NCBI GenBank assembly: GCA_019752515.1
Contig: JAIEMB010000006.1
Span: forward strand, 124,001 to 188,000
Length of the DNA stretch: 64,000 nt
Reading direction: 5' to 3'
Origin: Alphaproteobacteria bacterium
GTDB taxonomy: Bacteria; Pseudomonadota; Alphaproteobacteria; UBA9655
Below the pieces are notes generated by a model. That model saw only the letters and a list, made by a program, of their open reading frames with translations. It was not told the origin of the DNA and did not search any database. The position numbers and the translations under genes were made by a program. Below are positions 1 through 8,076 of this stretch, piece by piece (the first letter of the stretch is position 1; each line of letters begins with the position of its first letter).

Positions 1-632
1 AATTGTGCAGCAATTGTGAGAATCATAACCAAAACATAATAGAGAGCCCCAGCTACGATAAGGGGTTCAAAATAAAGATATTTATCATTAGCAACAATAG
101 TTGCTCTCCTTAATATATCAGACCCTCCTATAACCGAAATCAAAGCTGATTCTTTTAATAAGTCAATAGATTCATTAACAAGGGAAGGCAGAATATTTCG
201 AATAGCTTGAGGCAAGATAATATCCTTCATCATTAAAGGATAAGACATTCCCAGAGAAAGAGCCGCTTCTTTTTGGCCTTTATCAACAGCGTTAATCCCT
301 GCTCGAATGATTTCAGATATATAAGCGCCGGAATTCAAAGTAAACGTTAATATACCCGCTTGCCAAATCGAAATATTATATCCTGTGAGCTGAGGAGTCG
401 CAAAGTATATGAGGATCAACTGCAGCAACAAAGGAGTTCCCCTAAAAAGAGAGGTATAGACAGCGGCAAACCATCTTAAAGAAGCAATGTGTCCAACCTT
501 ACATAGACCGAGAAGGGTACCCCATACAAAACCCAAGAGCAAAGAAACACTCGTGTAAGCAAGAGTTACCTGGACTCCCTCAAGAATATAAGGAAGGGAT
601 GGCCAAACCCGCTCAAAGTCTAAAATAATCAC
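1..632 (-). CDS. Polar amino-acid ABC transporter permease (HisM/GlnP family), partial at left edge
   Basis: Inner-membrane permease of a PAAT-type amino-acid importer; it should dimerise and pair with an ATPase encoded beyond the left edge. The frame stays open from a GTG at 632 to base 1. The translation has early hydrophobic segments (GVQVTLAYTSVSLLLG), the segment LFRGTPLLLQL typical of this family, and the cytoplasmic EAA loop (KEAALSLGMSYPLMMKDIILP). The GTG overlaps the TGA stop of the upstream binding-protein gene (GTGA), which argues for translational coupling and sets the start. The substrate is not readable from the sequence. The 3' end is missing. Confidence 0.9.
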   Translation of the reverse strand, partial: MIILDFERVWPSLPYILEGVQVTLAYTSVSLLLGFVWGTLLGLCKVGHIASLRWFAAVYTSLFRGTPLLLQLILIYFATPQLTGYNISIWQAGILTFTLNSGAYISEIIRAGINAVDKGQKEAALSLGMSYPLMMKDIILPQAIRNILPSLVNESIDLLKESALISVIGGSDILRRATIVANDKYLYFEPLIVAGALYYVLVMILTIAAQ

Positions 633-1375
633 TTAATGATCCATTTTTCAGAAATTTGATCAATATCCCCTTTCATAGTCTTCAAAGCATCATTTGTTGG
701 CTGTACTAGGGGAGAACCCTTAGGAAATGCAATTGAAAAGGCTTCCCCTGGGGTTGTTAAAACGACAGTTTTTAACCCCCCTGTTGAGGTAACAATCTTA
801 TGAGCCATAGTGTCTTCAATAACAATTGCCTCTATACGACCATTCTTAAGCTCTTGGACCAGTTCCCCAATTTTATTCAATGACACAACGGAAAGACCAG
901 GCACTTCCTTAATCCATTTTTGGGCTAAAATTTCATGTGAACTTCCTAGTTGAGCCCCAATTTTTTTGCCACCAAGATCTTTTTCAGAAGAAATTGTGGA
1001 ATTTTCAGGAACAAGAAGCGCGAGCTTATACGTATAATAGGGGTCAGAAAAATCGACACTTTTACGGCGTTCATCCGTTGCGGTAAAAGCTGCAAGTGCC
1101 ATATCAGCCCGTCCTGATTGAAGAGCAGGAATAATAGTTGAAAAGTCTGTTTCTACAATTTGTATAGGCCGCCCTAATCGTTCACTCAGTTTTTGGACCA
1201 CATCCATATCAAATCCGATGACCTTATCTCCGCCTTGAGCCGTATCTTTAAATTCAAATGGAGGATTATCAGGAGAAGTCATGACAATAAGAGGTTTCTG
1301 TGTTTCATTATTTTTCTTTTCTCCACAGGCAACAAGTGTGATAAGACTTAAACACACGCAGAAAATCCTCAGCAT
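629..1375 (-). CDS. Polar amino-acid ABC transporter substrate-binding lipoprotein (SBP family 3)
   Basis: Periplasmic solute receptor for the adjacent permease. The N-terminus is a lipoprotein signal with lipobox LVAC (residues 14-17, acylated Cys17), so the protein should be membrane-anchored. The remaining ~230 residues follow the bacterial SBP_3 pattern: an early NPPFEFKD segment, GFDMDVVQKLSERLGR, the pair ALQSGRADMALAAFTAT, then DFSDPYYTYK. Length (248 aa) is normal. RBS AAGGAG lies just before the ATG. A 30-bp perfect palindrome sits 26-55 bp upstream of the start and may regulate this gene. The ligand (basic, acidic or glutamine-like) cannot be told by eye. Confidence 0.93.
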   Translation of the reverse strand: MLRIFCVCLSLITLVACGEKKNNETQKPLIVMTSPDNPPFEFKDTAQGGDKVIGFDMDVVQKLSERLGRPIQIVETDFSTIIPALQSGRADMALAAFTATDERRKSVDFSDPYYTYKLALLVPENSTISSEKDLGGKKIGAQLGSSHEILAQKWIKEVPGLSVVSLNKIGELVQELKNGRIEAIVIEDTMAHKIVTSTGGLKTVVLTTPGEAFSIAFPKGSPLVQPTNDALKTMKGDIDQISEKWIIK

Positions 1376-1400
1376 CTTAAACTCCTTTTGATAAGAATAC

Positions 1401-1430
1401 CTTTTAGAAGAGAATATTCTCTTCTAAAAG
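1401..1430. promoter_or_regulatory. 30-bp perfect palindrome upstream of the amino-acid transporter operon
   Basis: Half-site CTTTTAGAAGAGAAT is followed immediately by its exact reverse complement, with no spacer. It lies 26-55 bp upstream of the binding-protein start codon. It could be an operator for a dimeric regulator, or fold in RNA as a long hairpin. It lacks the trailing T-run expected of an intrinsic terminator. No regulator is assigned. Confidence 0.5.
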
Positions 1431-1519
1431 TAAAGGCTAATTTTAAAAAAGATCGGTTTGAGTATGAACAAACAGTTGCAATTCCATTCAATTATTTTTA
1501 TGGTACAGGCGATCTTCCT

Positions 1520-1594
1520 TGGGGCGTAGCCAAGCGGTAAGGCAGCGGTTTTTGGTACCGCCATGCGTAGGTTCGAATCCTACCGCCCCAGCCA
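1520..1594 (+). tRNA. tRNA-Gln (UUG)
   Basis: Cloverleaf of 75 nt including an encoded CCA end (1592-1594). The acceptor stem TGGGGCG pairs with CGCCCCA. The anticodon stem GCGGT/ACCGC encloses the loop TTTTGGT, giving anticodon UUG. The T-arm reads GGTTCGAATCC. The gene stands alone between genes on the opposite strand. Confidence 0.96.
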
Positions 1595-1606
1595 CGGTCC
1601 TATCAT

Positions 1607-1885
1607 TTACATAGGTTTTTTTAAGTAGCAGATCTCTGGATCATCCTCAATGGTGGCCAACTTCATTCTTTCTCGTATCTCTTGGCTATCTAAAAAGGCG
1701 TTTGTCCGCTCAATAGATTCAACCTCAAAGATAAGTGTGAGAACGTTTGGATCTTCATTGCATTGGAATATATTGAGTTCAACTAAGCCTGCTTGCTCAC
1801 GTCTTTTACTATCTTCCTGGTAAACGGTTTGCCACGTTGCAAAATCCCCCACTTTAAAACTTGCCATCATATATATGTCAGACAT
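1607..1885 (-). CDS. Small dimeric alpha-beta-barrel (ABM-like) protein
   Basis: A 92-residue protein beginning MSDIYMMASFKVGDF. The pattern of a short strand, F..W...Y helix, a mid-protein strand (LNIFQCNEDPNVLTLIFEV) and a helix SIERTNAFLDS resembles the antibiotic-biosynthesis-monooxygenase or dimeric alpha-beta-barrel fold. An in-frame ATG exists 39 bp upstream (1924), but GGGAG lies 6 nt before the ATG at 1885, which I prefer. Enzymatic role and substrate are unknown; similar small proteins are often uncharacterised. Monocistronic. Confidence 0.6.
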   Translation of the reverse strand: MSDIYMMASFKVGDFATWQTVYQEDSKRREQAGLVELNIFQCNEDPNVLTLIFEVESIERTNAFLDSQEIRERMKLATIEDDPEICYLKKPM

Positions 1886-2039
1886 TCGATTCTCCCTTTT
1901 TTGTGTTGATGTATAGGATAACATAAAAGGACATATATCCCAAAAATCATGTCGTGTTTAAGATAAACATAAGGTAGCAAAATTCTCTAATCATGGCATA
2001 CTATTTGTAATGGTCTAGTCCCCATAGGGAAAACACATC

Positions 2040-3044
2040 ATGAGAGCACAAGTCCTCTTTCAAACAGACGATATTAAAAACCATCCCCTCCTCTTGCAAG
2101 AGATGGAAATTCCAAAACGACATCCAGGGCATCTTTTGATTGAAAGCCATGTGTGCGGTATTTGCCGCACTGATCTCCATGTTGTTGAAGGTGACCTTAT
2201 CCTAAAAAAGTTACCGATTATACCTGGTCACCAAGTTATTGGAAAAATTAAAGAATGTGACGAAGGCATCACTGGATTTAAACCAGGCGAGCGAGTGGGT
2301 GTTGCTTGGCTACAAGCCACCTGTGGAAAATGTCGTTTTTGTCTTACTTTTCGAGAGAATTTATGCGAACAAGCAACGTTTACAGGTTGGACAGCTCAGG
2401 GAGGTTTTGCTGATTATATGATTGTCCCTCCTCAATTCGTATACCCCATACCTGAAACTTATCCTGATATCCAAGCTGCTCCACTATTGTGCGCAGGTAT
2501 CATAGGCTATCGTTCCCTTAAGCTCATGAATATATTAGATTGGACAGGCCGTCGCATTGGGATCTATGGCTTTGGTGCAGCAGGGCACATTGCTATTCAG
2601 CTTTTAAAGGCTTGGGGAGCAGACGTATATGTTTGTACCCGTGATGAATCCCATAGAATGCTCGCTCAGAAGCTTGGAGCTGTATGGACCGGTGGAGCTC
2701 TGGATCAACCACCTCATTTACTTGATGGATCAGTTGTCTTTGCACCTGTCGGTGAAATCATTCCTGCGGCTCTTAAAGGTTTAGATCGTGGTGCTTGTTT
2801 AATCCTTGCTGGAATCCACATGAGTCCCATTCCCCGCTTTTCATATGATATTCTTTATGGAGAGAGATTGATAAGAAGTGTAACAAACAATACCAAACAA
2901 GATGGAATTGAATTTCTGGAGCATGCTGCTCAAATCGGTATTAAAACACACGTTCAAACGTTTCGTTTAGAAGACGCTAACGAGGCTTTGTATGCATTAA
3001 AATATGATCATATTCAAGGTGCTGGAGTCCTTGTCATAAAATAG
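2040..3044 (+). CDS. Zinc-dependent alcohol dehydrogenase (MDR superfamily)
   Basis: NAD(P)-dependent medium-chain alcohol dehydrogenase oxidising or reducing an alcohol/aldehyde pair in the cytoplasm. Catalytic zinc ligands are Cys42 (in CGICRTDLH) and His64 (GHQ). Four structural-zinc cysteines occur at 95, 98, 101 and 109 (CGKCRFC...C). The Rossmann glycine motif GFGAAG is near residue 177. Length (334 aa) fits the shorter ADH subgroup often called zinc-binding alcohol dehydrogenase family protein. One oddity is Gln in place of Glu in the usual GHE motif. It stands alone, convergent with the MerR gene. Substrate unknown. Confidence 0.9.
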   Translation: MRAQVLFQTDDIKNHPLLLQEMEIPKRHPGHLLIESHVCGICRTDLHVVEGDLILKKLPIIPGHQVIGKIKECDEGITGFKPGERVGVAWLQATCGKCRFCLTFRENLCEQATFTGWTAQGGFADYMIVPPQFVYPIPETYPDIQAAPLLCAGIIGYRSLKLMNILDWTGRRIGIYGFGAAGHIAIQLLKAWGADVYVCTRDESHRMLAQKLGAVWTGGALDQPPHLLDGSVVFAPVGEIIPAALKGLDRGACLILAGIHMSPIPRFSYDILYGERLIRSVTNNTKQDGIEFLEHAAQIGIKTHVQTFRLEDANEALYALKYDHIQGAGVLVIK

Positions 3045-3129
3045 ACTAGGTATCCTCTCGAGATCTTGTTCTGCTTTTTAGAGCAGAAGGATGAGGGAAG
3101 ATCCATTCAGCCCCCCTCCCCCTTATTTT

Positions 3130-4077
3130 TTATGATTTTCTGATCTGCTTCAACCAAGTCTTGGCTGCTTTGCTGACTTGATCATCCTTCATGGCCGCTT
3201 CATAAAGAGAGTCATTTCGAGCTTGATCATCGCCATGCATATCTTCTAATAGCTCATTCCACTGACTTAAGACTGTCTCAGAAGGCTGTGTTTCAACTTT
3301 TGCAAGAGTATTGTAAATACGCTTTCGATAATAGGCACTTATTGCGCTATCAAGCCAATTAACAACTTCGGGAGATAGAGGAGGTTCTACTTCCATCTTC
3401 CCTTCCTTATAGCCCTTTTCCCAAATTGTGGACCGTAAAGCGGCATGTTGCTTACCCCAAAAATTATTCACCAAATCCATACATTTCTTTCCAATATGAG
3501 TTCCGGAATCACTTGCTGGATCTTTATCAAGATTAGTTTCAACTTGCGCTATTAAGTCTGTCCATTCATGTTCAAAGTTCTTTTGCTGATTTTCTGTGAA
3601 TCTTGTTTTAAAGCTTTGCTCAGCTTGAGCGTACTCTTTAAGTTCATCAGAATTAAGCACGTTAGCAAGCCAAGGATGTTTAAGTTCTTGTGTCATTTGA
3701 TAATCCTCTATCAATTTAAGTATAGTTTCCCACGGAACAGATTTACTGGAACTCTTTTCACACAGGATAGCCTCAAGCGTTTGGCTTGCAGCTTTCAAAG
3801 ACTTTACCTGTTGCTCAAGAAATTGTTGCTGGGCGCGAAAATGATCAAAAATGTTAATTTCTTCTAACATCAATGCTTTTATACGAGACAGCTCAAAACC
3901 AAAGAACTTTAAGGCAAGTATTTGTTGCAGTTTCAATAAATCCTTTTCAGAGTAAACACGATAGTTATTTCCCAGTCTTATTGAGGGCTTAAGTAAACCA
4001 ATTCTGTCATAATGATGTAGAGTTCGCACTGAGACTTTTGTCAGCTTACTCAATTCTCTTACATACCAGTGGGTCAT
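3130..4077 (-). CDS. MerR-family transcriptional activator with C-terminal TipAS domain
   Basis: DNA-binding effector-responsive regulator. Residues 1-70 are a MerR winged helix (VRELSKLTKVSVRTLHHYD, then GLLKPSIR..NYRVYSEKDL). Residues ~75-110 form the dimerising coiled coil. The last ~120 residues match a TipAS-type drug-recognition domain (helical, ending AAKTWLKQI). Length (315 aa) is somewhat longer than typical TipAL/SkgA proteins. RBS AAGGAG precedes the ATG. The promoter directly upstream has the stretched 19-bp spacer typical of MerR targets, so autoregulation is likely. No other target gene is obvious nearby. The inducing ligand is unknown. Confidence 0.92.
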   Translation of the reverse strand: MTHWYVRELSKLTKVSVRTLHHYDRIGLLKPSIRLGNNYRVYSEKDLLKLQQILALKFFGFELSRIKALMLEEINIFDHFRAQQQFLEQQVKSLKAASQTLEAILCEKSSSKSVPWETILKLIEDYQMTQELKHPWLANVLNSDELKEYAQAEQSFKTRFTENQQKNFEHEWTDLIAQVETNLDKDPASDSGTHIGKKCMDLVNNFWGKQHAALRSTIWEKGYKEGKMEVEPPLSPEVVNWLDSAISAYYRKRIYNTLAKVETQPSETVLSQWNELLEDMHGDDQARNDSLYEAAMKDDQVSKAAKTWLKQIRKS

Positions 4078-4098
4078 CGTTTTTACTCCTTATCCCCT

Positions 4099-4129
4099 AA
4101 GCTAGGGTATGACGCAAGGTTAGGGTCAA
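4099..4129 (-). promoter_or_regulatory. MerR/TipA-type promoter with 19-bp spacer upstream of the merR gene
   Basis: On the minus strand a -35 hexamer TTGACC (4124-4129) is separated by exactly 19 bp from a -10-like TAGCTT (4099-4104). The spacer carries CTAACCTTGCGTCATACCC, close to the known Mta/SkgA/TipA operator pattern with a central GCGT. It lies 22 bp upstream of the MerR start codon. A long spacer that the regulator untwists is the hallmark of MerR control, so I infer autoactivation. Confidence 0.7.
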
Positions 4130-4293
4130 GCAGTTTTTTTAATTTTTATGCGGTTTATTTTTTTACCACCACTTAAGGACGCCCCTTACAATTTAGACGC
4201 AAAAGCTCATTACCAGCTTTATAAGAATACCTTTTTGGGGTTATTCTACCCGATGAATTTTTACCCGAAAACATGTATGCGGATTTAAGTTTT

Positions 4294-4755
4294 ATGTTGA
4301 CTAATCTTTCCCTGAGATACGCAGAAGAAAAGGATCTATTTAACATCATAGGTCTTTTCATGGAAGATAAATTTGGGGCCCTGAGAGAAGAGCTTTCAGA
4401 ACCTTTATTGCCAAACTATCAACAAATTTTCCAGTCTATTAGAGAGGATAAAAATCAAGCCCTTATGGTTGTCGACGACAATGGAGAACTCATAGGGACT
4501 TGCCATTTAACCTTTTTGCCCTCTCTTTCTTTCAAAGGATCGTGGAGACTTAATATAGAAAACATTCATGTGGCGAAAAGATACCAAAATCAAGGTGTGG
4601 GAACATGGATGCTTCAAAAGGCCATCGCTCTGGGTAAAGAGAAGGGGTGTAAACTTGTTCAACTCACAACAAACAAAAAACGTTTTCGTGCCCAAGCTTT
4701 TTATGAGAAATTAGGTTTTGAGGCGACTCACGAGGGAATGAAACTTTATCTATAA
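4294..4755 (+). CDS. GNAT-family N-acetyltransferase
   Basis: Acetyl-CoA-dependent acyltransferase of unknown substrate. Motif A is clear: NIENIHVAKRYQNQGVG, where QNQGVG is the pyrophosphate loop. The C-terminal AQAFYEKLGFEAT is the usual GNAT motif B. An in-frame ATG occurs 21 bp upstream at 4273; I chose 4294 because the fold begins LSLRYAEEKD immediately after it, but neither site has a good RBS. It precedes the PhzF-like gene by 11 bp and probably shares its transcript. Confidence 0.88.
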   Translation: MLTNLSLRYAEEKDLFNIIGLFMEDKFGALREELSEPLLPNYQQIFQSIREDKNQALMVVDDNGELIGTCHLTFLPSLSFKGSWRLNIENIHVAKRYQNQGVGTWMLQKAIALGKEKGCKLVQLTTNKKRFRAQAFYEKLGFEATHEGMKLYL

Positions 4756-4766
4756 AAGGACATAAA

Positions 4767-5552
4767 ATGAAGATCTGGACCGTTGATGCCTTTACAGACA
4801 AACCTTTTGCAGGCAACCCTGCCGCGGTCACTCTCTTCGATGAATTTCCATCCAACCCCACCTGCCAGAAAATTGCTGCAGAAATGAACCTCTCTGAAAC
4901 GGCTTTCGTTAAAGCTCTAGGATCTAAACAGTTTCACATCCGTTGGTTTACACCTGAGGTTGAGGTTCAACTATGTGGCCATGCAACCCTTGCCGCTGCC
5001 CATGTCCTTTTTGAAGAAGGGATTGTTCAAAATAATACTATCACTTTTGATTCTCTTTCCGGTCCTCTGTTCGTCAAAAAAGAAGGAAAAGATATCATTT
5101 TAGATTTTCCTCTCCAAAAAATATCAGAAACGTTACCGCTTTCTTTTTTTGACCAATTGTTCAAGCGTGACATAATTGTAAATGCAGTTAAAGCCTATGA
5201 CGATGTCATTGTGGAGCTTAGGGATGAGCTCCTTGTTCGTGAGCTAGATCTTGATCTATTACACGTTAAAGAAATTGATTGTAGAGGTCTTATCGTCACA
5301 GCAAAAGGAAATCCTCCCTATGATTTTATATCTCGTTTTTATGCTCCACGAGTAGGCGTGAATGAAGATCCGGTCACAGGTTCAGCCCATTGCAAGCTTG
5401 CTGACTACTGGCAAAAAAAGCTAGGTAAATCTCAGTTTTTGGCCTACCAAGCCTCACCTCGCGGAGGAATCATAGGGCTTCAAATTGTCGGAGATCGCAT
5501 TCACTTAAAAGGACAAGCTATTACTATTATGGAAGGAAAGTGGAAAGTTTAA
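4767..5552 (+). CDS. PhzF-family isomerase/epimerase
   Basis: Diaminopimelate-epimerase-like fold. The N-terminus carries VDAFTDKPFAGNPAAV. The conserved catalytic Glu is in MNLSETAFV (about residue 45). Further family motifs are RWFTPEVEVQLCGHATLA and the C-terminal half signature RFYAPRVGVNEDPVTGSAHC. Length (261 aa) is typical. Family members isomerise diverse small molecules; phenazine synthesis itself is not implied because no phz genes are present. AAAGGA stands before the ATG. Likely cotranscribed with the GNAT gene. Confidence 0.92.
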   Translation: MKIWTVDAFTDKPFAGNPAAVTLFDEFPSNPTCQKIAAEMNLSETAFVKALGSKQFHIRWFTPEVEVQLCGHATLAAAHVLFEEGIVQNNTITFDSLSGPLFVKKEGKDIILDFPLQKISETLPLSFFDQLFKRDIIVNAVKAYDDVIVELRDELLVRELDLDLLHVKEIDCRGLIVTAKGNPPYDFISRFYAPRVGVNEDPVTGSAHCKLADYWQKKLGKSQFLAYQASPRGGIIGLQIVGDRIHLKGQAITIMEGKWKV

Positions 5553-5579
5553 AGCGAGGGGCTTTGTATAGATAATTCC

Positions 5580-6107
5580 CTATGAAATATGAGTCGAAAC
5601 TGTTCTGGATCTGACGTAAGCATTGGAAGCGGCACACCTAACTTTAGTTTTTAAAGCTCTTATGGCTGGAAAATAGCGCTGAAGGCTTCCTAAAATTAAG
5701 AAAGAATATTGATTAATAAATTGAGCTGCTTCCTCAGTTGGGCAGCAGAGTTCTATTGATTTGTCTTCAGAGCAAAAGGATCCGAGTTCACTATCCCATA
5801 TTTCCTGTATAGAAGAGGAACCCATTAACTTCTCAACTTCACTGCAAATCTTTTTCCATAGGGGGTCCTCTATAGGAGAAAGAGGGCGGTTTGTTTGTAA
5901 CTCTGAATCCTCAAATGAAATTTGATTAGTTTGAGTTGTTTCTCTTGAGACTTTCAGAGAAGAATTATGCTGTGAAAGAGGAACAGCCAATTTCAATTCA
6001 ATTTTCTTTAACGGAGAAGAAAATGCTTTATTTTTATCTTTTATGAAAAGGGTCGAGGTATCGCAAATACTCGGAGAAGCCTGAAAGTAAGGTTCAATTC
6101 TATACAT
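5580..6107 (-). CDS. Orphan protein with a DnaA N-terminal-like (domain I) region
   Basis: A 175-residue protein without an ATPase domain. The first ~85 residues are polar and low in obvious domains. From about residue 90 the pattern resembles DnaA domain I: PLWKKI......L....IQEIWDSEL, then a strand KSIELCCPT, then EAAQFINQYSFLILGSLQ, with the two Trp about 20 residues apart as in DnaA. DnaA domain I mediates DnaA-DnaA and DnaA-helicase contacts, so a replication-associated adaptor is possible. That is inference. I start at 6107, where GGAG lies 9 nt upstream, rather than at 6125. Monocistronic. Confidence 0.5.
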   Translation of the reverse strand: MYRIEPYFQASPSICDTSTLFIKDKNKAFSSPLKKIELKLAVPLSQHNSSLKVSRETTQTNQISFEDSELQTNRPLSPIEDPLWKKICSEVEKLMGSSSIQEIWDSELGSFCSEDKSIELCCPTEEAAQFINQYSFLILGSLQRYFPAIRALKTKVRCAASNAYVRSRTVSTHIS

Positions 6108-6896
6108 AAATCGTCTCCTACACACGCCTCACATATTTAGTTGCCAAATGCTATTCTATGGCGTACATTAACAATTAATATATACTAACCACTCTTTAAG
6201 AATTGGGGGCACCGCAGAGCATTTTTGGGAGGCGTTCAGCTGTGCTCTGCGGTTTTTTTTACATTATAAAACTTTCAATTACCTAAGTTTTTAAATTAAT
6301 CAAACAGGCTACTGTGACACATTAAATTTTACATTCATTTTTCAAATTTGAAAGCGCTGTTTTTGCATACAGGGTATTCCTCTGAAGGATAGTTCAAAAT
6401 ATTTATTAAAACATAGTATCCTTATGTATATAAGACGTGAAATTCCATTTTTAATCGATAACAAAAGAAAATTAAAAATATCAGTCTAAAACATGAATCT
6501 TAACTTACGAGTTTTCTCCATTATCTGGGAATTACGAGGGTATATATATTAAAAGAAAACAAATGAACTGTTGCAAAAATCATCAAATTGATTAAATTAA
6601 ATTTAAAAAGAATAATAGTATCAAAATTGATTGAGATAAAATAAAAAGTAACGTCATTTGAATCGAATTGCGGTTTATTATTAATTCGCACTAACAGAAA
6701 GCTTAGTATTATTGTTAATTTGTTATTTAAAAGATAGCTTCATGAAAATTATATAAGCTAGCTAATAAATTTAGCCATCTAAGATAAAAAAACACGAGGA
6801 GTATAGAATTGAGAGAAATAATAATATATTCTAAAAACATGTTTACATTTCTATAATACATTAAGAAATGCGTCACCTTATAATGAGGAAAATATA
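6108..6896. other. AT-rich intergenic region with no convincing gene
   Basis: About 790 bp between the DnaA-N-like gene (minus strand) and the LysR gene (plus strand). It contains the plus-strand terminator hairpin at 6211-6260, then over 600 bp of strongly AT-rich DNA with no open frame that looks coding. I searched for DnaA boxes (TTATNCACA) and saw none. It probably holds promoters for the two flanking genes. Confidence 0.5.
6211..6260 (+). terminator. Intrinsic terminator with no plus-strand gene upstream
   Basis: An 11-bp stem (ACCGCAGAGCA pairing with TGCTCTGCGGT) and a loop of about 21 nt are followed by eight T. The T-run is on the plus strand only. The nearest upstream gene is on the minus strand, so the terminator most simply ends a short untranslated RNA. 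A possible promoter is TTGCCA (6141-6146) with TACATT 17 bp further on, giving an RNA of about 85 nt. Confidence 0.7.
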
Positions 6897-7832
6897 GTGG
6901 AATTTGAATTAGAAATTGACCCTCGATTTCGAAATTTTGACTGGGAGAAAGCAAAAAATTTTTACTATGTAGCAAAGCTTGGAAGCTTTGTAAACGCAGG
7001 GCGTTTTTTGAATCTATCCCAATCTTCTTTAAGTCGACAGGTAATTTATCTTGAACAGCATTTAGGATGTCCTTTATTTTCCCGGCATAGTGGTGGTGTT
7101 AAGCTGACACGGAAAGGGGAAGAACTATTTACTATAGTTGAGGCAACATTTATAGGATTCAAAGGTTTTACACGAAATACTCATGCAAATATAAGTAATG
7201 GAAAAAAAAGGAAAATTCGAATAGCTACGACACATGCTGATGCTGCTTATATTCTCAATGATCTTATTCTTGATTATAACGAACAACATCCTGAAATCGT
7301 ATTTGAAATAATAGAAAATGATCAGCTAATTGATATTTTTATAAATGATGTAGACATTGCAATCCGACCACATGATCCGGCAGCTCAAGGAATGCAGCAA
7401 GAACCATTATTTGCTTTGGAAAAGAAATTATATGCAAGTCATGGATATTTAGCAAAATATGGAGAGCCACAAACTCTTAAGGACCTTGAGAATCATCATA
7501 TTATTGCTTTCGGACATCCTGAAGTACACCCTTATGCAGATGTAAATTGGATTTTAAGGCTTGGAATGCCAGAAGGAAAACTTCATGAACCTGTTTTTAC
7601 TTCAAACTCCATCGAATGTTTAATTGGAGCAGCTAATAAGGGGAGAGGAATTATCGCTAGCTATGAAAAAATGTCCATTCTTAAAAATGCAAGCTTAAAA
7701 AATATACTCCCCAATACTACATATAAAGAAAAAACAGGGTATTTTATTTATCCAGATTATCTTAAAAACGATGAAGACATCATAAACATAAAAACTTACC
7801 TGCAACAAAAATTATTTCACACGACAAACTGA
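6897..7832 (+). CDS. LysR-type transcriptional regulator
   Basis: Residues ~13-75 form the LysR winged helix-turn-helix (FYYVAKLGSFVNAGRFLNLS, SQSSLSRQVIYLEQHLG, LFSRHSGGVKLTRKGEEL). The remainder is a periplasmic-binding-protein-like effector domain. Length (311 aa) is normal. The start is GTG at 6897 with GAGGA 7 nt upstream. No divergent metabolic gene lies next to it, as many LysR regulators have; the upstream region is a long AT-rich gap, so its target is not evident. Ligand unknown. Confidence 0.92.
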   Translation: MEFELEIDPRFRNFDWEKAKNFYYVAKLGSFVNAGRFLNLSQSSLSRQVIYLEQHLGCPLFSRHSGGVKLTRKGEELFTIVEATFIGFKGFTRNTHANISNGKKRKIRIATTHADAAYILNDLILDYNEQHPEIVFEIIENDQLIDIFINDVDIAIRPHDPAAQGMQQEPLFALEKKLYASHGYLAKYGEPQTLKDLENHHIIAFGHPEVHPYADVNWILRLGMPEGKLHEPVFTSNSIECLIGAANKGRGIIASYEKMSILKNASLKNILPNTTYKEKTGYFIYPDYLKNDEDIINIKTYLQQKLFHTTN

Positions 7833-8076
7833 AACATTTTCATTTAGAAAAGACCTTAAAATATTAAAAAGTCCCTCCTTCTTAATAAGCACTAAGTCAA
7901 TAGTATTAAGCTTATCAAGAAATCAACCGTAATGGTAAGTTCTAGTGGGCTGGAATTTTACTGTTATAATTTTCATATAATTTATCTCTCTAGTTTAGGT
8001 TTTTATACAATAATTTTAAAAAATATAAACTATTTTTAAAGCTTGCAATTTTGTTTCTTTCTAATTGAAGTAATGT

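Noticed and set aside
3069-3088. Hairpin TTCTGCT/AGCAGAA between the convergent adh and merR genes
   Set aside because: Seven-bp stem but no T-run on either strand, so I cannot call it a terminator.
4767-5552. PhzF homolog as evidence of phenazine biosynthesis
   Set aside because: PhzF-like proteins are widespread without phenazines, and no other phz genes are present.
6262-6896. AT-rich gap near a DnaA-like gene as a possible replication origin
   Set aside because: No DnaA boxes of the TTATNCACA type and no typical origin-flanking genes were seen; AT-richness alone is not evidence.
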